Source: Pseudomonas sp. AOB-7
Lineage (GTDB): Bacteria > Pseudomonadota > Gammaproteobacteria > Pseudomonadales > Pseudomonadaceae
Length of the DNA stretch: 64,000 bases
Direction of reading: 5' to 3'
Assembly (NCBI RefSeq): GCF_003696305.1
Contig: NZ_RFFK01000009.1
Coordinates: 1 to 64,000 of the forward strand
Part shown: positions 34,024 to 46,909 of the stretch, piece after piece
Layout: each line of letters opens with the position of its first letter
How positions within the stretch are numbered: the first letter of the stretch is position 1
The notes under the pieces: model-generated
The model's input: only the letters and a program-made list of their open reading frames with translations
What the model was told of the DNA's origin: nothing
The model's database searches: none
Program-made: the position numbers and the translations under genes

Positions 34024-34689
34024 ATGGCCTACCAGTTCGACTTCGCCGCCGTCCTGCAGCAGGCCGACCTGCTGCTGCAGGGCGCGGCCTTCACCCTCGG
34101 CCTGACCGCCGTCGGCACAGTGCTCGGCGTCGGCCTGGGCATAGTCGGGGCGATACTGCGCGCCTGGCGCATCCGTCCGTTCGACCGCCTGTTCGGCGTC
34201 TACGTGGAGCTGATCCGCAACACGCCCTTCATCGTCCAGCTGTTCTTCATCTTCTTCGGCCTGCCCTCGCTCGGCGTACGCCTGAGCGAATGGGAAGCCG
34301 CGGTGCTGGCTATGGTGATCAACCTCGGCGCCTACTCCACCGAGATCATCCGCGCCGGCATCCAGGCCATTCCGCATGGCCAGATCGAGGCGGCCGCGGC
34401 GCTGGCCATGAGCCGCTTCGAGAGCTTCCGCCACGTGGTGCTGCGCCCGGCGCTGGGCAAGGTGTGGCCGGCGCTGTCGAGCCAGATCATCATCGTCATG
34501 CTGGGTTCGGCGGTGTGCTCGCAGATCTCCACCGAGGAGCTGTCGTTCGCCGCCAACTTCATCCAGTCGCGCAACTTCCGCGCCTTCGAGACCTACCTGC
34601 TGACCACCGCGCTGTACCTGCTCATGGCCATCCTGATTCGCCAGCTACTGGCCTGGGTCGGCCGGCGCTTCGTCATGGGAGAGCGCTGA
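34024..34689 (+). CDS. ABC transporter permease, HisM/GlnP family, first subunit
   Basis: The 221-residue inner-membrane protein has about five transmembrane segments and the EAA-loop region QIEAAAALAMSRFESFRHVV near residue 120. YVELIRNTPFIVQLFFIFFG is typical of polar amino-acid permeases. It begins 20 bp after the binding protein and its stop overlaps the next permease start by one base (TGATG). It should form a heterodimer with that protein. Confidence 0.9.
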   Translation: MAYQFDFAAVLQQADLLLQGAAFTLGLTAVGTVLGVGLGIVGAILRAWRIRPFDRLFGVYVELIRNTPFIVQLFFIFFGLPSLGVRLSEWEAAVLAMVINLGAYSTEIIRAGIQAIPHGQIEAAAALAMSRFESFRHVVLRPALGKVWPALSSQIIIVMLGSAVCSQISTEELSFAANFIQSRNFRAFETYLLTTALYLLMAILIRQLLAWVGRRFVMGER

Positions 34690-35322
34690 TGGACTTCACC
34701 CTCTGGGACATCCTGCGCAACCTGCTCACCGGTCTGCAATGGACGCTGTTGCTGTCGCTGGTGGCCTTCGTCTGCGGCGGCATCGCCGGCCTGCTGGTGC
34801 TGCTGGCGCGTATCGCCCCGCTACGGGTGCCGCGCCTGTTGGCCAAGGGCTATATCGAACTGTTCCAGGGCACGCCGCTGCTGATGCAGCTGTTCCTGGT
34901 GTTCTTCGGCATCGCCCTGCTCGGCATCGACGTGTCGCCCTGGCTGGCCGCCGCCTGTGCCCTGACCCTGTTCACCAGCGCCTTTCTCGCCGAGATCTGG
35001 CGCGGCTGCGTCGAGGCCATCGGCCGCGGCCAGTGGGAGGCCGCCGAGAGCCTGGCCATGAGCCGCCTGGAAACCTTGCGCCATGTGGTGCTGCCGCAGG
35101 CGCTGCGCATCGCCGTGGCGCCCACCGTGGGTTTCTCGGTGCAGGTGGTCAAGGGCACCGCGGTGACCTCGATCATCGGCTTCACCGAGCTGACCAAGAC
35201 CGGCAGCATGCTGGCCAACGCCACCTTCGAGCCCTTCATGGTCTACGGCTTCGTCGCCCTCGGCTACTTCCTGCTCTGCTACCCGCTCTCGCTCGCCGCA
35301 TACCGCCTGGAAAGGAGGCTGA

Positions 35323-35336
<14 letters not shown>
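34689..35336 (+). CDS. ABC transporter permease, HisM/GlnP family, second subunit
   Basis: The 215-residue membrane protein is homologous to the preceding permease. It shows YIELFQGTPLLMQLFLVFFG and the EAA loop QWEAAESLAMSRLETLRHVV, followed by the last helices. Its start shares a base with the upstream stop, and its end overlaps the ATPase gene by 14 bp. This tight packing implies a single polycistronic transcript. Confidence 0.9.
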
Positions 35337-36050
<714 letters not shown>

Positions 36051-36054
<4 letters not shown>

Positions 36055-36572
36055 ACGCGCCGGCGCCCCTGGCGCTGCGCATCGAGCCGCTGAGCCGCGA
36101 AGCCTTCGCCGCCTTCGGCGAGGTGATCGAAGCGGCCGGCGCCACATCCTTTGCGATCAACGCCGGCACCACCACCCGCTACCACGACCTGGCCCGCATC
36201 GAGACGGCCGGGAGCGCATCACGGGTGCTGCTGAGCCTGTTCGAGGGCCAGGCCTGGCACGCGCCCATCGAGATCCGCATGCTCGAACGCCACCCGCTGG
36301 GCAGCCAGGCCTTCTACCCGGTGGACGGCGCGCGCATGCTGATAGTCGTCGCCCCGCCCGGCGCGCTGGACGAGTCGAAGATCCGCGCCTTCGTCAGCGC
36401 ACCGGATCAGGGCGTCAACTATGCCCGCGGCACCTGGCACCACCCGCTGCTGTGCCTGGAGCGCCCCGGGCGCTTCCTGGTGGTGGATCGCGGTGGCGCC
36501 GGGTCCAACTGCGACGAGCAGCGCCTGCGGCAGCCCTTGCTGGCGCTGGCGCTCGGGGCGCCAGCGGTCTAG
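36051..36572 (+). CDS. Ureidoglycolate lyase (AllA family)
   Basis: The 173-residue cupin-like enzyme of the AllA family splits ureidoglycolate into glyoxylate and urea. Recognisable segments are [18 protein letters not shown], the metal- or substrate-site motif [14 protein letters not shown] near residue 125, and RFLVVDRGG. It starts at the GTG at 36051, overlapping the ATPase stop by 4 bp. Its placement as the last gene of an ABC uptake operon suggests that the imported solute is ureidoglycolate or a precursor. No other allantoin genes are in the window. Confidence 0.88.
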
Positions 36573-36658
36573 ACCAGTTTCATGCGACATCCGTATGCGT
36601 TGGCTCATCCGCTCAGTCGTGGCACGATGGCGCGGATATCGACCGAGATGCCGCCACC

Positions 36659-38161
36659 ATGCCCCAAGCCCCCGCCGAGAGTTATCCCCTGATCGCCGCC
36701 ATCGACCTGGGCTCGAACAGCTTCCATATGGTGCTGGCCAAGGCCGACCATGGCGAGATCCGCATCCTCGAGCGCCTCGGCGACAAGGTGCAGCTGGCCG
36801 CCGGCATCGACGACGAGCGCCAGCTCAGCGAAGAAGCCATGCAACGCGGGCTCGACTGCCTGCGCCGCTTCGCCCAGCTCACCGCCAGCCTGCCGGAAGG
36901 CGCGGTGCGCATCGTCGGCACCAACGCCCTGCGCGAGGCGCGCAACCGCGCGGTGTTTATCCGTCGCGCCGAGGAGATTCTCGGCCACCAGGTGGAGGTG
37001 ATCTCCGGCCGCGAGGAAGCGCGGCTGATCTACCTCGGCGTGTCGCACAGCATCGCCGACACCCCCGGCAGGCGCCTGGTCGCCGATATCGGCGGCGGCA
37101 GCACCGAGTTCATCATCGGCCAGCGCTTCGAGCCGCTGCTGCGCGAGAGCCTGCAGATGGGCTGCGTCAGCTACACCCAACGCTATTTCAAGGACGGCAA
37201 GATCACCCCGGCGCGCTACGCCCAGGCCTATACCGCGGCGCGCCTGGAACTGATGGGCATCGAGCAGGGCCTGCGCCGGCTCGGCTGGGAGGACGCCGTC
37301 GGCGCCTCCGGCACCATCAAGGCCATCGGCCTGACCATCAAGGGCGCCGGCCTGGGCAACGGCGAGGTCAACGCCGAGGGCCTGGCCTGGCTCAAGCGCA
37401 AGGTGTTCAAGCTGGGCGAGGTGGACAAGCTCGAACTCGACGGCATCAAGCCGGACCGGCGCAGCATCTTCCCCGCCGGCCTGGCGATCCTCGAGGCGAT
37501 CTTCGACGCCTGCGAGATCCAGCGCATGAGCCACTCCGAAGGCGCGCTGCGCGAGGGCGTGCTCTACGACCTGCTCGGTCGTCACCAGCACGAGGACGTG
37601 CGCGAACGCACCCTGTCGGCCTTTATGGAGCGCTACCACGTCGATGTGGATCAGGCCGCACGGGTCGAGGCCAAGGCGCTCTCGGCGCTGGACAAGGTGG
37701 CCGACGACTGGGGGCTGAACGACGACTGGCACCGCGAACTGCTGAGCTGGGGCGCCAAGGTGCACGAGGTGGGCCTGGACATCGCCCACTACCAGTACCA
37801 CAAGCACGGCGCCTACCTGATCGAGCACTCCGACCTGTCCGGCTTCTCCCGCCAGGATCAGCAGATGCTCGCCCTGCTGGTGCGCGGCCACCGGCGCAAC
37901 ATCCCCAAGGACAAGTTCGCCGAGTTCGGCGAGGAAGGCGTCAAGCTGATGCGCCTGTGCGTGCTGCTGCGCTTCGCCATCCTCTTCCACCATATCCGCG
38001 GCAGCCAGGACATGCCGCAGGTGCAGCTCAAGGCCGGCGACAACAGCCTGGAGATTCACTTCCCGGATGGCTGGCTGGCGGCCAACCCGCTGACCCAGGC
38101 CGACTTCGAGGCCGAAGCGGCCTGGCTCAAGCGCATCGACCTGGATCTGAGCGTCAGCTGA
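36659..38161 (+). CDS. ppx: Exopolyphosphatase
   Basis: The 500-residue Ppx/GppA-family enzyme hydrolyses terminal phosphates of polyphosphate. The N-terminal actin-like ATPase fold starts [20 protein letters not shown], with the second phosphate motif [12 protein letters not shown] near residue 145, followed by a C-terminal HD-like helical region ([20 protein letters not shown]). The start is the ATG at 36659, giving [11 protein letters not shown]. It is convergent with ppk1, the known Pseudomonas arrangement. Confidence 0.95.
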   Translation: MPQAPAESYPLIAAIDLGSNSFHMVLAKADHGEIRILERLGDKVQLAAGIDDERQLSEEAMQRGLDCLRRFAQLTASLPEGAVRIVGTNALREARNRAVFIRRAEEILGHQVEVISGREEARLIYLGVSHSIADTPGRRLVADIGGGSTEFIIGQRFEPLLRESLQMGCVSYTQRYFKDGKITPARYAQAYTAARLELMGIEQGLRRLGWEDAVGASGTIKAIGLTIKGAGLGNGEVNAEGLAWLKRKVFKLGEVDKLELDGIKPDRRSIFPAGLAILEAIFDACEIQRMSHSEGALREGVLYDLLGRHQHEDVRERTLSAFMERYHVDVDQAARVEAKALSALDKVADDWGLNDDWHRELLSWGAKVHEVGLDIAHYQYHKHGAYLIEHSDLSGFSRQDQQMLALLVRGHRRNIPKDKFAEFGEEGVKLMRLCVLLRFAILFHHIRGSQDMPQVQLKAGDNSLEIHFPDGWLAANPLTQADFEAEAAWLKRIDLDLSVS

Positions 38162-38186
38162 TCACTTGAGCCAGCAGGATTCGTCA

Positions 38187-38212
38187 CCCCTCTCCCGTTT
38201 ACGGGAGAGGGG
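38187..38212. terminator. Hairpin between convergent ppx and ppk
   Basis: CCCCTCTCCCGT (38187-38198) pairs perfectly with ACGGGAGAGGGG (38201-38212). A second short stem, GGCC-TGC-GGCC followed by a T-run (about 38265-38281), could terminate ppx. The CCCTCTCCC motif recurs twice more in this 118-bp gap and resembles dispersed Pseudomonas repeats, so part of it may be a repeat rather than a dedicated terminator. Confidence 0.6.
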
Positions 38213-38279
38213 CTGGGGGAGAGGGCCACAAACACCGTGAAACAGGGCCACGAAGCCCTCTCCCGGCCTGCGGCCTTTT

Positions 38280-40469
38280 TTATCGAGCGCTGATCAGCGG
38301 TGCGGTGAGCTTCTCCAGCAAGCCGGACTGCGCACTGCGCGGGTTCTGGTTGCCGGTGGGCTGCAGGCGCAGGTAGCGGCCGTCGGGCTGCAGCACCCAG
38401 GCCTGGGTGTTGTCGGTCAGGTAGGCCTCCAGCTCCTTCTTCACCCGCAGGATCAGCTTCTTGCCCTCCACCGGGAAGCAGGTCTCGACGCGCTTGTCGA
38501 GGTTGCGCTCCATCCAGTCGGCGCTGGACAGGTAGATCTTCTCGTCGCCACCGTTGAGGAAGTAGAACACCCGGGTGTGCTCGAGGAAGCGGCCGATGAT
38601 CGAGCGCACCTGGATGTTGTGCGACACCCCGGCGATGCCCGGGCGCAGGCAGCACATGCCGCGCACCACCAGGTCGATCTTCACCCCGGTCTGGCTGGCC
38701 TTGTACAGCGCGCGGATCACCTTGGGGTCGGTCAGCGAGTTGAACTTGGCGATGATCTGCGCCGGCTTGCCCTCGGCGGCCGCCGCGGTTTCCTTGGCGA
38801 TCAGCTCGAGCAGGGTCTTCTTCAGGGTGAAGGGTGCGTGCAGCAGCTTCTTCATGCGCAGGGTCTTGCCCATGCCGATCAGCTGGCTGAACAGCTTGGC
38901 CACGTCCTCACCCAGCGCCACGTCGGCGGTCAGCAGGCTGTAGTCGGTGTACAGGCGGGCGTTGCCGGCGTGGTAGTTGCCGGTGCCGAGGTGGGCGTAG
39001 CGGACGATCTCGCCGTTCTCGCGGCGCAGGATCAGCATCATCTTGGCGTGGGTCTTGAAGCCGACCACGCCGTAGATCACCACCGCGCCGGCCTGCTGCA
39101 GGCGGCTGGCCAGCTGCAGGTTGGACTCCTCGTCGAAGCGCGCGCGCAGCTCGATCACCGCGGTGACCTCCTTGCCGTTACGCGCCGCTTCCACCAGGGC
39201 ATCGACTATCTCCGAGTTGGCCCCGGAGCGGTACAGGGTCTGCTTGATCGCCAGCACGTGCGGGTCCTTGGCGGCCTGGCGCAGCAGATCGACCACCGGG
39301 GTGAAGGACTCGAAGGGGTGCAGCAGGAGGATGTCCTGCTTGCTGACCACGCTGAAGATGTTCTCGGCGTTCTGCAGCAGTTTGGGGATCACCGGGGTGA
39401 ACGGCGTGTACTGCAGCTCCGGGTGGCTGTCCAGGCCGGTGATGCTGAACAGCCGGGTCAGGTTGACCGGGCCGTTGACCTGGTACAGCTCGTGCTCGGT
39501 CAGGCCGAACTGCTTGAGCAGGTGGTCGCGCAGGTGCTTCGGGCAGGTGTCGACCACCTCCAGGCGCACCGCATCGCCGTAGCGGCGGGAAAACAGCTCG
39601 CCGCGCAGGGCACGGGCCAGGTCCTCGACGTCCTCGGTGTCCACCGACAGGTCGGCGTTGCGGGTCAGGCGGAACTGGTAGCAACCCTTGACCTTCATGC
39701 CCTGGAACAGGTCGTCGGCGTGGGCATGGATCATCGAGGAGAGGAACACGTAGTTGTCGCCGGCACCACCGACCTCCTCCGGCACGCGGATGATCCGCGG
39801 CAGCAGGCGCGGCGCCGGGATGATCGCCAGACCGGAATCGCGACCGAAAGCATCGACGCCTTCCAGCTCGACGATGAAGTTCAGGCTCTTGTTCACCAGC
39901 AGCGGGAAGGGGTGGGTCGGGTCGAGGCCGATGGGGGTGATGATCGGCGCGATCTCGTCACGGAAATACCGGCGCACCCAGGCCTTGAGCTTGGTGGTCC
40001 AGAAGCGCCGGCGGATGAAGTTGATATTGTGCTTGGCCAGGGCCGGGAACAGGGTGTCGTTGAGGATGGCGTACTGCCGCTCGACCTGTTCGTGCACCAG
40101 CTCGCTGATGCGCGCCAGCGCCTGGTGCGGCTGCAGGCCGTCGGCGCCGGCCTGCTCGCGGGCGAAGTTGATCTGCTTCTTCAGGCCGGCGACGCGAATC
40201 TCGAAGAACTCGTCAAGGTTGCTGGAGAAGATCAAGAGGAACTTCAGCCGCTCCAGCAGCGGGTAGGACTCGTCCAGCGCCTGCTCCAGCACGCGGATAT
40301 TGAATTGCAGCTGCGACAGCTCGCGGTGGATGTACAGGCTGCTGTCGTCCAGGCTGGGCACCGCCACCGGTGCCGGCGGCGGGCTTTCCACCACGGGCGG
40401 ATCGACCGCCACCTCCGCCGGCACCAGGGGTGCATCGAGCAATTCGCTACTGAGTCCTTCGGTGTTCAT
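38280..40469 (-). CDS. ppk1: Polyphosphate kinase 1
   Basis: The 729-residue enzyme reversibly makes polyphosphate from ATP. Domain order is an N-terminal helical domain ([20 protein letters not shown]), a head domain, and two phospholipase D-like catalytic domains. In these the autophosphorylated histidine region [16 protein letters not shown] and [19 protein letters not shown] are visible. The start ATG at 40469 has AGGAA upstream; the frame stays open to 40547. The proline-rich stretch near residues 20-40 is a lineage-specific extension. hemB follows 19 bp upstream on the same strand. Confidence 0.95.
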   Translation of the reverse strand: MNTEGLSSELLDAPLVPAEVAVDPPVVESPPPAPVAVPSLDDSSLYIHRELSQLQFNIRVLEQALDESYPLLERLKFLLIFSSNLDEFFEIRVAGLKKQINFAREQAGADGLQPHQALARISELVHEQVERQYAILNDTLFPALAKHNINFIRRRFWTTKLKAWVRRYFRDEIAPIITPIGLDPTHPFPLLVNKSLNFIVELEGVDAFGRDSGLAIIPAPRLLPRIIRVPEEVGGAGDNYVFLSSMIHAHADDLFQGMKVKGCYQFRLTRNADLSVDTEDVEDLARALRGELFSRRYGDAVRLEVVDTCPKHLRDHLLKQFGLTEHELYQVNGPVNLTRLFSITGLDSHPELQYTPFTPVIPKLLQNAENIFSVVSKQDILLLHPFESFTPVVDLLRQAAKDPHVLAIKQTLYRSGANSEIVDALVEAARNGKEVTAVIELRARFDEESNLQLASRLQQAGAVVIYGVVGFKTHAKMMLILRRENGEIVRYAHLGTGNYHAGNARLYTDYSLLTADVALGEDVAKLFSQLIGMGKTLRMKKLLHAPFTLKKTLLELIAKETAAAAEGKPAQIIAKFNSLTDPKVIRALYKASQTGVKIDLVVRGMCCLRPGIAGVSHNIQVRSIIGRFLEHTRVFYFLNGGDEKIYLSSADWMERNLDKRVETCFPVEGKKLILRVKKELEAYLTDNTQAWVLQPDGRYLRLQPTGNQNPRSAQSGLLEKLTAPLISAR

Positions 40470-40488
40470 TGCTGGGTTCCTGGGGGCG

Positions 40489-42253
<1,765 letters not shown>

Positions 42254-43682
42254 GCCGCGCGAGCGCGCCAGCCACATTGCCAGCAGGCTGGCCAGGCTGT
42301 AGGCGGCCAGCGCGCACCAGGCGGCCAGGTCCATGCTCAGCAGACCGAGCACCTCGGCAAGCCAGAACGCCGGCAGATTCAAGCCCAACCGCAGACACTC
42401 CAGGCGCACGGCGCCAGCGCGATTCTCCAGCCACAGGCCGATGCTGGACAGACCCAGGCCCAGCCACAGGCACGCCAGCAGCACGCCGCCCACTGCCAAC
42501 GAATCGCCCCGCGCCAGCAGCCACACCCCGGCCAGCAGGTAGCAGACGAACTGCAGCAAGGCATAGAGCCGCGCACCGCGCCCCAGCGCCACCTCGAACT
42601 GGCGAAAGCGGCTCAGGTCCGGCTTCTCCTGCGGGTAGCGCGCCGCCACGTCGGCCGGGCGCCAGCCGGTGGGCATAAACCAGATGCGCAAGCGGTCCCA
42701 CCAGGACGCCGCGCGCCGCGCATCGCGCCACAGCCCGGCATACACCTGCAGGTTGGCCCATAGCGGGTTCCAGCTGGCCAGCGGCGTGGTCACGCCGAAG
42801 ATCACCGGTTCGTCGTCCAGCTCCTCCTGGAAGGTGGCGAACATTCGATCCCAGACAATGAACACGCCGCCGTAATTGCGATCCATGTACACAGGGTTCT
42901 GCGCATGATGCACGCGGTGGTTGGAGGGCGTGATGAACAGCCACTCGAACCAGCCCAGCTTGGGGATATGCCGGGTATGCACCCAGAACTGATAGAGCAG
43001 GTTGAGCGCCGCCACCGTGAGGAACACCAGCGGCGGCACACCGGCCACCGCCATCGGCAGGTAGAACAGCCAGCCGAAGACGAAGCCGGTGCTGGTCTGG
43101 CGCAGCGCGGTGGAGAGGTTGTAGTCCTCGCTCTGGTGGTGCACCGCATGGGCCGCCCAGAGCACGTTGCGTTCGTGGCCCAGGCGATGGTTCCAGTAGT
43201 AGCAGAAGTCGTAGAAGACGAAGGCCAGCAGCCACACCCACAGGCTATCGGCGGAAAGCTCGAACAACGCCAGCTGTTGCCAGGCGAAGGTGTAGGTGAG
43301 CAGGCCGACCGCCTTGGTCAGCAGCCCGGTGGCCTGCGACAGCACCCCGGTGCTGAGGCTGCTGACGGCATCGGCCAGGCGATAGCTGCGCATGCCGCGC
43401 CAGTGATCGGCGAGCAGTTCGAGGCCGATCAGGAGAAAGAAGAAGGGCACCGCATAGAGGACGTAATTCATGGCCGAGCCGTATCGTTGTGCTTGTCTTG
43501 GGGCTAGTCTGTTATTCATCCTAGTCCTCGGACCGCCGCGGCTCGCGGCGGCAAATGACAGTCTGAGCGGCATTTGACGACAGCATGCGCACGCCTCGCC
43601 GCCACCCCGCATCGGCAACAGCCGCCGCCCGCCGCACCCAGGTGCCGGCGCGGGCGACCTTTACCCTCACCAGGAGTCGAGC

Positions 43683-44342
43683 ATGAACAAAAAAGTCGCA
43701 GTGATTCTGTCCGGCTGCGGCGTCTACGACGGCGCCGAAATCCATGAAAGCGTGATCACCCTGCTGCGCCTCGACCAGCGCGGCGCCACGGTGCAGTGCT
43801 TCGCCCCCAACGTGACGCAGCTGCACGTGGTCGATCACTACAGCGGCGACGAGATGGACGAGACGCGCAACGTGCTGGTGGAGTCCGCGCGCATCGCCCG
43901 CGGCAAGATCAAGGACGTCAAGGAGCTGCACGTGGCCGACTTCGACGCACTGATCCTGCCCGGCGGCTTCGGCGTGGCGAAGAACCTCTCCGACTTCGCC
44001 ATCAGCGGCGCCGCCTGCAGCGTGCAGCCCGACGTGCTGGCCGCGTGCAAGGCCTTCGCCAGCGCCGGCAAGCCGCTCGGCCTGATCTGCATCGCCCCGG
44101 CCCTGGCGGCGAAGATCTTCGGCGCCGGGGTGATCTGCACCATCGGCACCGACCACGACACCGCCGCCGCGCTGACCCAGATGGGCGCCGAGCACCATGA
44201 ATGCGAAGTCAGCGAAATCGTCGAGGACCACGCGCACAAGCTGGTCACCACCCCCGCGTACATGCTCGCCCAGTCCATCGCCGAGGCGGCGTCGGGCATC
44301 AACAAGCTGGTCGACCGGGTGCTGGAGCTGGCGCACCACTGA
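43683..44342 (+). CDS. elbB: Isoprenoid biosynthesis glyoxalase ElbB
   Basis: The 219-residue DJ-1/PfpI-superfamily protein starts MNKKVAVILSGCGVYDGAEI and contains LILPGGFGVAKNLSDFA and the nucleophile-elbow region GLICIAPAL, where the cysteine is Cys137 or near it. ElbB has weak glyoxalase activity and was linked to early isoprenoid metabolism. AGGAG lies 8 nt upstream of the ATG. It appears monocistronic, followed by an inverted-repeat element. Confidence 0.92.
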   Translation: MNKKVAVILSGCGVYDGAEIHESVITLLRLDQRGATVQCFAPNVTQLHVVDHYSGDEMDETRNVLVESARIARGKIKDVKELHVADFDALILPGGFGVAKNLSDFAISGAACSVQPDVLAACKAFASAGKPLGLICIAPALAAKIFGAGVICTIGTDHDTAAALTQMGAEHHECEVSEIVEDHAHKLVTTPAYMLAQSIAEAASGINKLVDRVLELAHH

Positions 44343-44399
44343 CGGGTTGGAGCGCGCAGGTGGCGTTACGCTTTACTTGGCGACAACGCCAAGCCGGGC

Positions 44400-44476
44400 C
44401 CTGTAGGGTGGGCTTTAGCCCACATTGAGTACCATTGGGGGGCTAAAGCGGAACGCCGCCCGACCCACCCTACAGG
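44400..44476. repeat. Inverted repeat element after elbB
   Basis: CCTGTAGGGTGGG (44400-44412) and CCCACCCTACAGG (44464-44476) are perfect reverse complements. Between them GGGCTTTAGCCC forms its own palindrome and GGGCTAAAGCGG mirrors part of it. This GTAGGGTGGGCTTTAGCCC type resembles dispersed Pseudomonas intergenic repeats. It fills most of the 243-bp gap between elbB and the thioesterase gene. Confidence 0.7.
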
Positions 44477-44585
44477 CTGCCAGCCGAGGCCGATCCGGCC
44501 AATGCTCAGGGTACTCCTGCATGGCCTCTGGCCAAGTCTGGCGCGCTGCGGCAGCGTGGCGACAGGATTTCCCGGAGCCCCTGCC

Positions 44586-45053
44586 ATGTCCCAGCCCTTC
44601 GTCCTCAGCCCCGACCTGCAACAGGCGGTGGCCAGTTTCTTCCAGCGCATTCCCTTCAACCAGGTGCTCGGCATCGAGCTGGACGAGCTCAGCCTGGAGC
44701 GGGTGACCATGCACCTGCCGATGAAGCCCGAGCTGATCGGCAACTTCGTCCACGGCATCCTCCACGGCGGGGTGATCTCCTCGCTGCTCGACGTCTGTGG
44801 TGGCGCCATGGCGTTGATCGGCGCCTTCGCCAACCACCAGCACCTGCCGGCCGCCGAGCGCATGGCCAAGCTGTCCAAGCTGGGCACCATCGACCTGCGC
44901 ATCGACTACCTGCGCCCCGGCCGCGGCCAGCGCTTCACCGCCACCGCGGTAGCGCTGCGCGCCGGCAACAAGGTGGCGGTGGTGCGCATGGAGCTGCACA
45001 GCGACGACGGCACCCTGGTGGCGGTGGGCACCGGTACCTATCTGTGTGGGTAG
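44586..45053 (+). CDS. PaaI-type hotdog-fold thioesterase
   Basis: The 155-residue protein has the hotdog helix signature GNFVHGILHGGVISSLLDVCGG and the strand motif TIDLRIDYLRPGRGQRFTAT, typical of PaaI/YigI-type acyl-CoA thioesterases. The start is the ATG at 44586 (MSQPFVLSPDLQQAV); the longer frame from 44502 runs into the repeat region. Substrate acyl group unknown. Confidence 0.88.
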   Translation: MSQPFVLSPDLQQAVASFFQRIPFNQVLGIELDELSLERVTMHLPMKPELIGNFVHGILHGGVISSLLDVCGGAMALIGAFANHQHLPAAERMAKLSKLGTIDLRIDYLRPGRGQRFTATAVALRAGNKVAVVRMELHSDDGTLVAVGTGTYLCG

Positions 45054-45070
45054 CGATGTCCAAGCATCGT

Positions 45071-45125
45071 GGGAGGGGCTTTAGCCGCGACTGGCTCCAC
45101 CTCGATCGCCGCTAAAGAGCCTCCC
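45071..45125. repeat. Inverted repeat element after the thioesterase gene
   Basis: GGGAGGGGCTTTAGCCGCGA (45071-45090) faces its imperfect complement at 45106-45125, which ends AGAGCCTCCC, over a 15-nt loop. Immediately to its right is GCCCGGATGCA (45142-45152), also seen at 55200. Both are REP-like Pseudomonas motifs and probably act as a transcript hairpin between the convergent genes. Confidence 0.7.
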
Positions 45126-45164
45126 GCCGGAGCAGTCCGTAGCCCGGATGCAATCCAGGACGAG

Positions 45165-45614
45165 TTACCGGCTCAAGCGGGTCAGGATCCGGTCCAGCGC
45201 ATTGGCGAAGGCCTGCCGATCCTTTTCCGCGTAAGGCGCCTGGCCGCCGCCGACCTGGCCCTGCTCGCGCAGGTCGGTGAACAGGTTGCGCACCGCCAGG
45301 CGCTCGCCCATGTTGCGCTCGTCGAACTCGCGGCCGCGCGGATCGAGCGCCGCCACGCCCTTCTTCACCAGGCGGTCGGCCAGCGGCACGTCGCTGCATA
45401 TCACCAACTCGCCGGGCTGGGCGTGTTCGACCAGATGATCGTCGGCGGCGTCCGGGCCGCTGGGCACCACGACCAGTTTGACGCAGGCGAAATTCGGCCG
45501 CACCACCGCCTGGCCGGCCACCAGCACCACCTCGAACCCCCGCTTGAGGGCGAACTTCACCACCTGGTCCCGCGCCGCCCGAGGGCAGGCGTCGGCATCG
45601 ATCCACACGCGCAT
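45165..45614 (-). CDS. YaiI/YqxD family protein (DUF188)
   Basis: The 149-residue PIN-like-fold protein starts MRVWIDADACPRAARDQVVK and contains DLVICSDVPLADRLVKKG-type motifs (GELVICSDVPLADRLVKKGV) and an arginine-rich middle. The conserved aspartates suggest a nuclease-like metal site, but no activity is established for the family. It is divergent from the SDR gene. Confidence 0.9.
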   Translation of the reverse strand: MRVWIDADACPRAARDQVVKFALKRGFEVVLVAGQAVVRPNFACVKLVVVPSGPDAADDHLVEHAQPGELVICSDVPLADRLVKKGVAALDPRGREFDERNMGERLAVRNLFTDLREQGQVGGGQAPYAEKDRQAFANALDRILTRLSR

Positions 45615-45680
45615 GCTGCACTATCCTGAACAAGCCAGCGGCCAGTATGCCAGCTGCGCCCCCACCAGCAGGAGCACCCC

Positions 45681-46454
45681 ATGACGTTCTGGCAGCGCCT
45701 GTCCGCCCCCGCCGAAGTGCTGATCTGCGGCGCCAGCCGCGGCATCGGCCTGGCCCTGACCGAGCGCTTGCTGGCGCGCGACGACGTCGCCCGGGTGTGG
45801 GCGCTGGCGCGCCATGCCAGCCAGTCGGCGCCGCTCGACGACCTCGCCGGGCGCCACGGCGAACGCCTGCAATGCCTGGACGTGGACGCCTGCGACGAAC
45901 GCGAACTGCACAGCCTGAGCCGCCACCTGCAGAACGCCGAGGTGCGCCTGAACCTGCTGCTGTGCAGCGTCGGCACCCTGCAGGAAGGCGCCAGCCGCGC
46001 CGAGAAGTCCCTCGCCCAGCTCGACCTGGCCGGCCTGCAGGCGACCTTCGAGCGCAACACCTTCGCCCCCATCCTGCTGCTCAAGCACCTGCTGCCGCTG
46101 CTGCGCGGCCAGCACCCCTGCACCGTGGCGGCGCTGTCGGCGCGGGTCGGCTCGATCGGCGACAACCGCCTCGGCGGCTGGTACAGCTACCGTGCCAGCA
46201 AGGCGGCGCTGAACCAGCTGCTGCGCAGCGCCAGCATCGAACTGCGCCGGCTCAACCCGCAGAGCTGCGTGCTGGCACTGCACCCGGGCACCACCGACAC
46301 CGAGCTGTCGCGGCCGTTCCAGGCCAACGTGCCGGCGGACCAGCTGTTCACCCCGGCCTTTGCCGCCGAATGCCTGCTCGCCGTGCTGGAAGGCCAGGGC
46401 CCGGAACAGAGCGGCAGCTTCTGGGCCTGGGACGGCCAGCCGATTCCCTGGTGA
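45681..46454 (+). CDS. Short-chain dehydrogenase/reductase
   Basis: The 257-residue Rossmann-fold oxidoreductase has the cofactor motif ICGASRGIGLALTERLL at residues 13-29 and the catalytic Tyr-x-x-x-Lys in GGWYSYRASKAALNQLLRSA near residue 170. It resembles the CsgA-like/C-factor subgroup. Cofactor preference is not clear. AGGAG precedes the ATG. Its stop lies immediately next to the stop of the convergent SseB-C-like gene. Confidence 0.88.
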   Translation: MTFWQRLSAPAEVLICGASRGIGLALTERLLARDDVARVWALARHASQSAPLDDLAGRHGERLQCLDVDACDERELHSLSRHLQNAEVRLNLLLCSVGTLQEGASRAEKSLAQLDLAGLQATFERNTFAPILLLKHLLPLLRGQHPCTVAALSARVGSIGDNRLGGWYSYRASKAALNQLLRSASIELRRLNPQSCVLALHPGTTDTELSRPFQANVPADQLFTPAFAAECLLAVLEGQGPEQSGSFWAWDGQPIPW

Positions 46455-46455
46455 C

Positions 46456-46791
46456 TCAGGCCGGGTAGAAAGCCTGGCAACGCTCGCGCACCGCACGCGA
46501 CAGGTTGTCGTCGGCCAGCTCGATCAGGTCCAGCTCGACCTCGTCCGGCAGCAGCTCGGCCACCAGCGCCGCCAGGCGCCGCTGCACCCGCACGTCGGCT
46601 CCGGCCACCGCCAGCAGCAGGCGCGGCTGCGGGCCGATGGCCGGGTCGCGCAGCGCCGCCAGATAAGCCTGCCGCACCGCCAGCTCGGCACAGGCGGCAG
46701 ACAGCGCCTGCTCCAGCGGCGGATGACGCAACGCCGCCAGGGCCAGGTCGGGACTGTCGGCGTAATGGGTGGAGTTAATGGTGGAAGACAT
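46456..46791 (-). CDS. Small protein resembling the SseB C-terminal domain
   Basis: The 111-residue protein begins MSSTINSTHYADSPDLALAA and ends with VELDLIELADDNLSRAVRER, then CQAFYPA, which resembles the C-terminal domain of enhanced serine sensitivity protein SseB. The rest is alanine- and leucine-rich helix. No catalytic motif is visible. The assignment is tentative; it could equally be called a hypothetical protein. Confidence 0.6.
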   Translation of the reverse strand: MSSTINSTHYADSPDLALAALRHPPLEQALSAACAELAVRQAYLAALRDPAIGPQPRLLLAVAGADVRVQRRLAALVAELLPDEVELDLIELADDNLSRAVRERCQAFYPA

Positions 46792-46909
46792 GCGCGCACT
46801 CGCCAGAGGGAAATCGGATCAGCCTAGGCGCACTGAGACCGGCTGTCGTGGCGGCGGTTCACGCTCTCGGCATGCGCAGGCGACGCACGGCCGCCTGCAC
46901 TGGCCCGCC

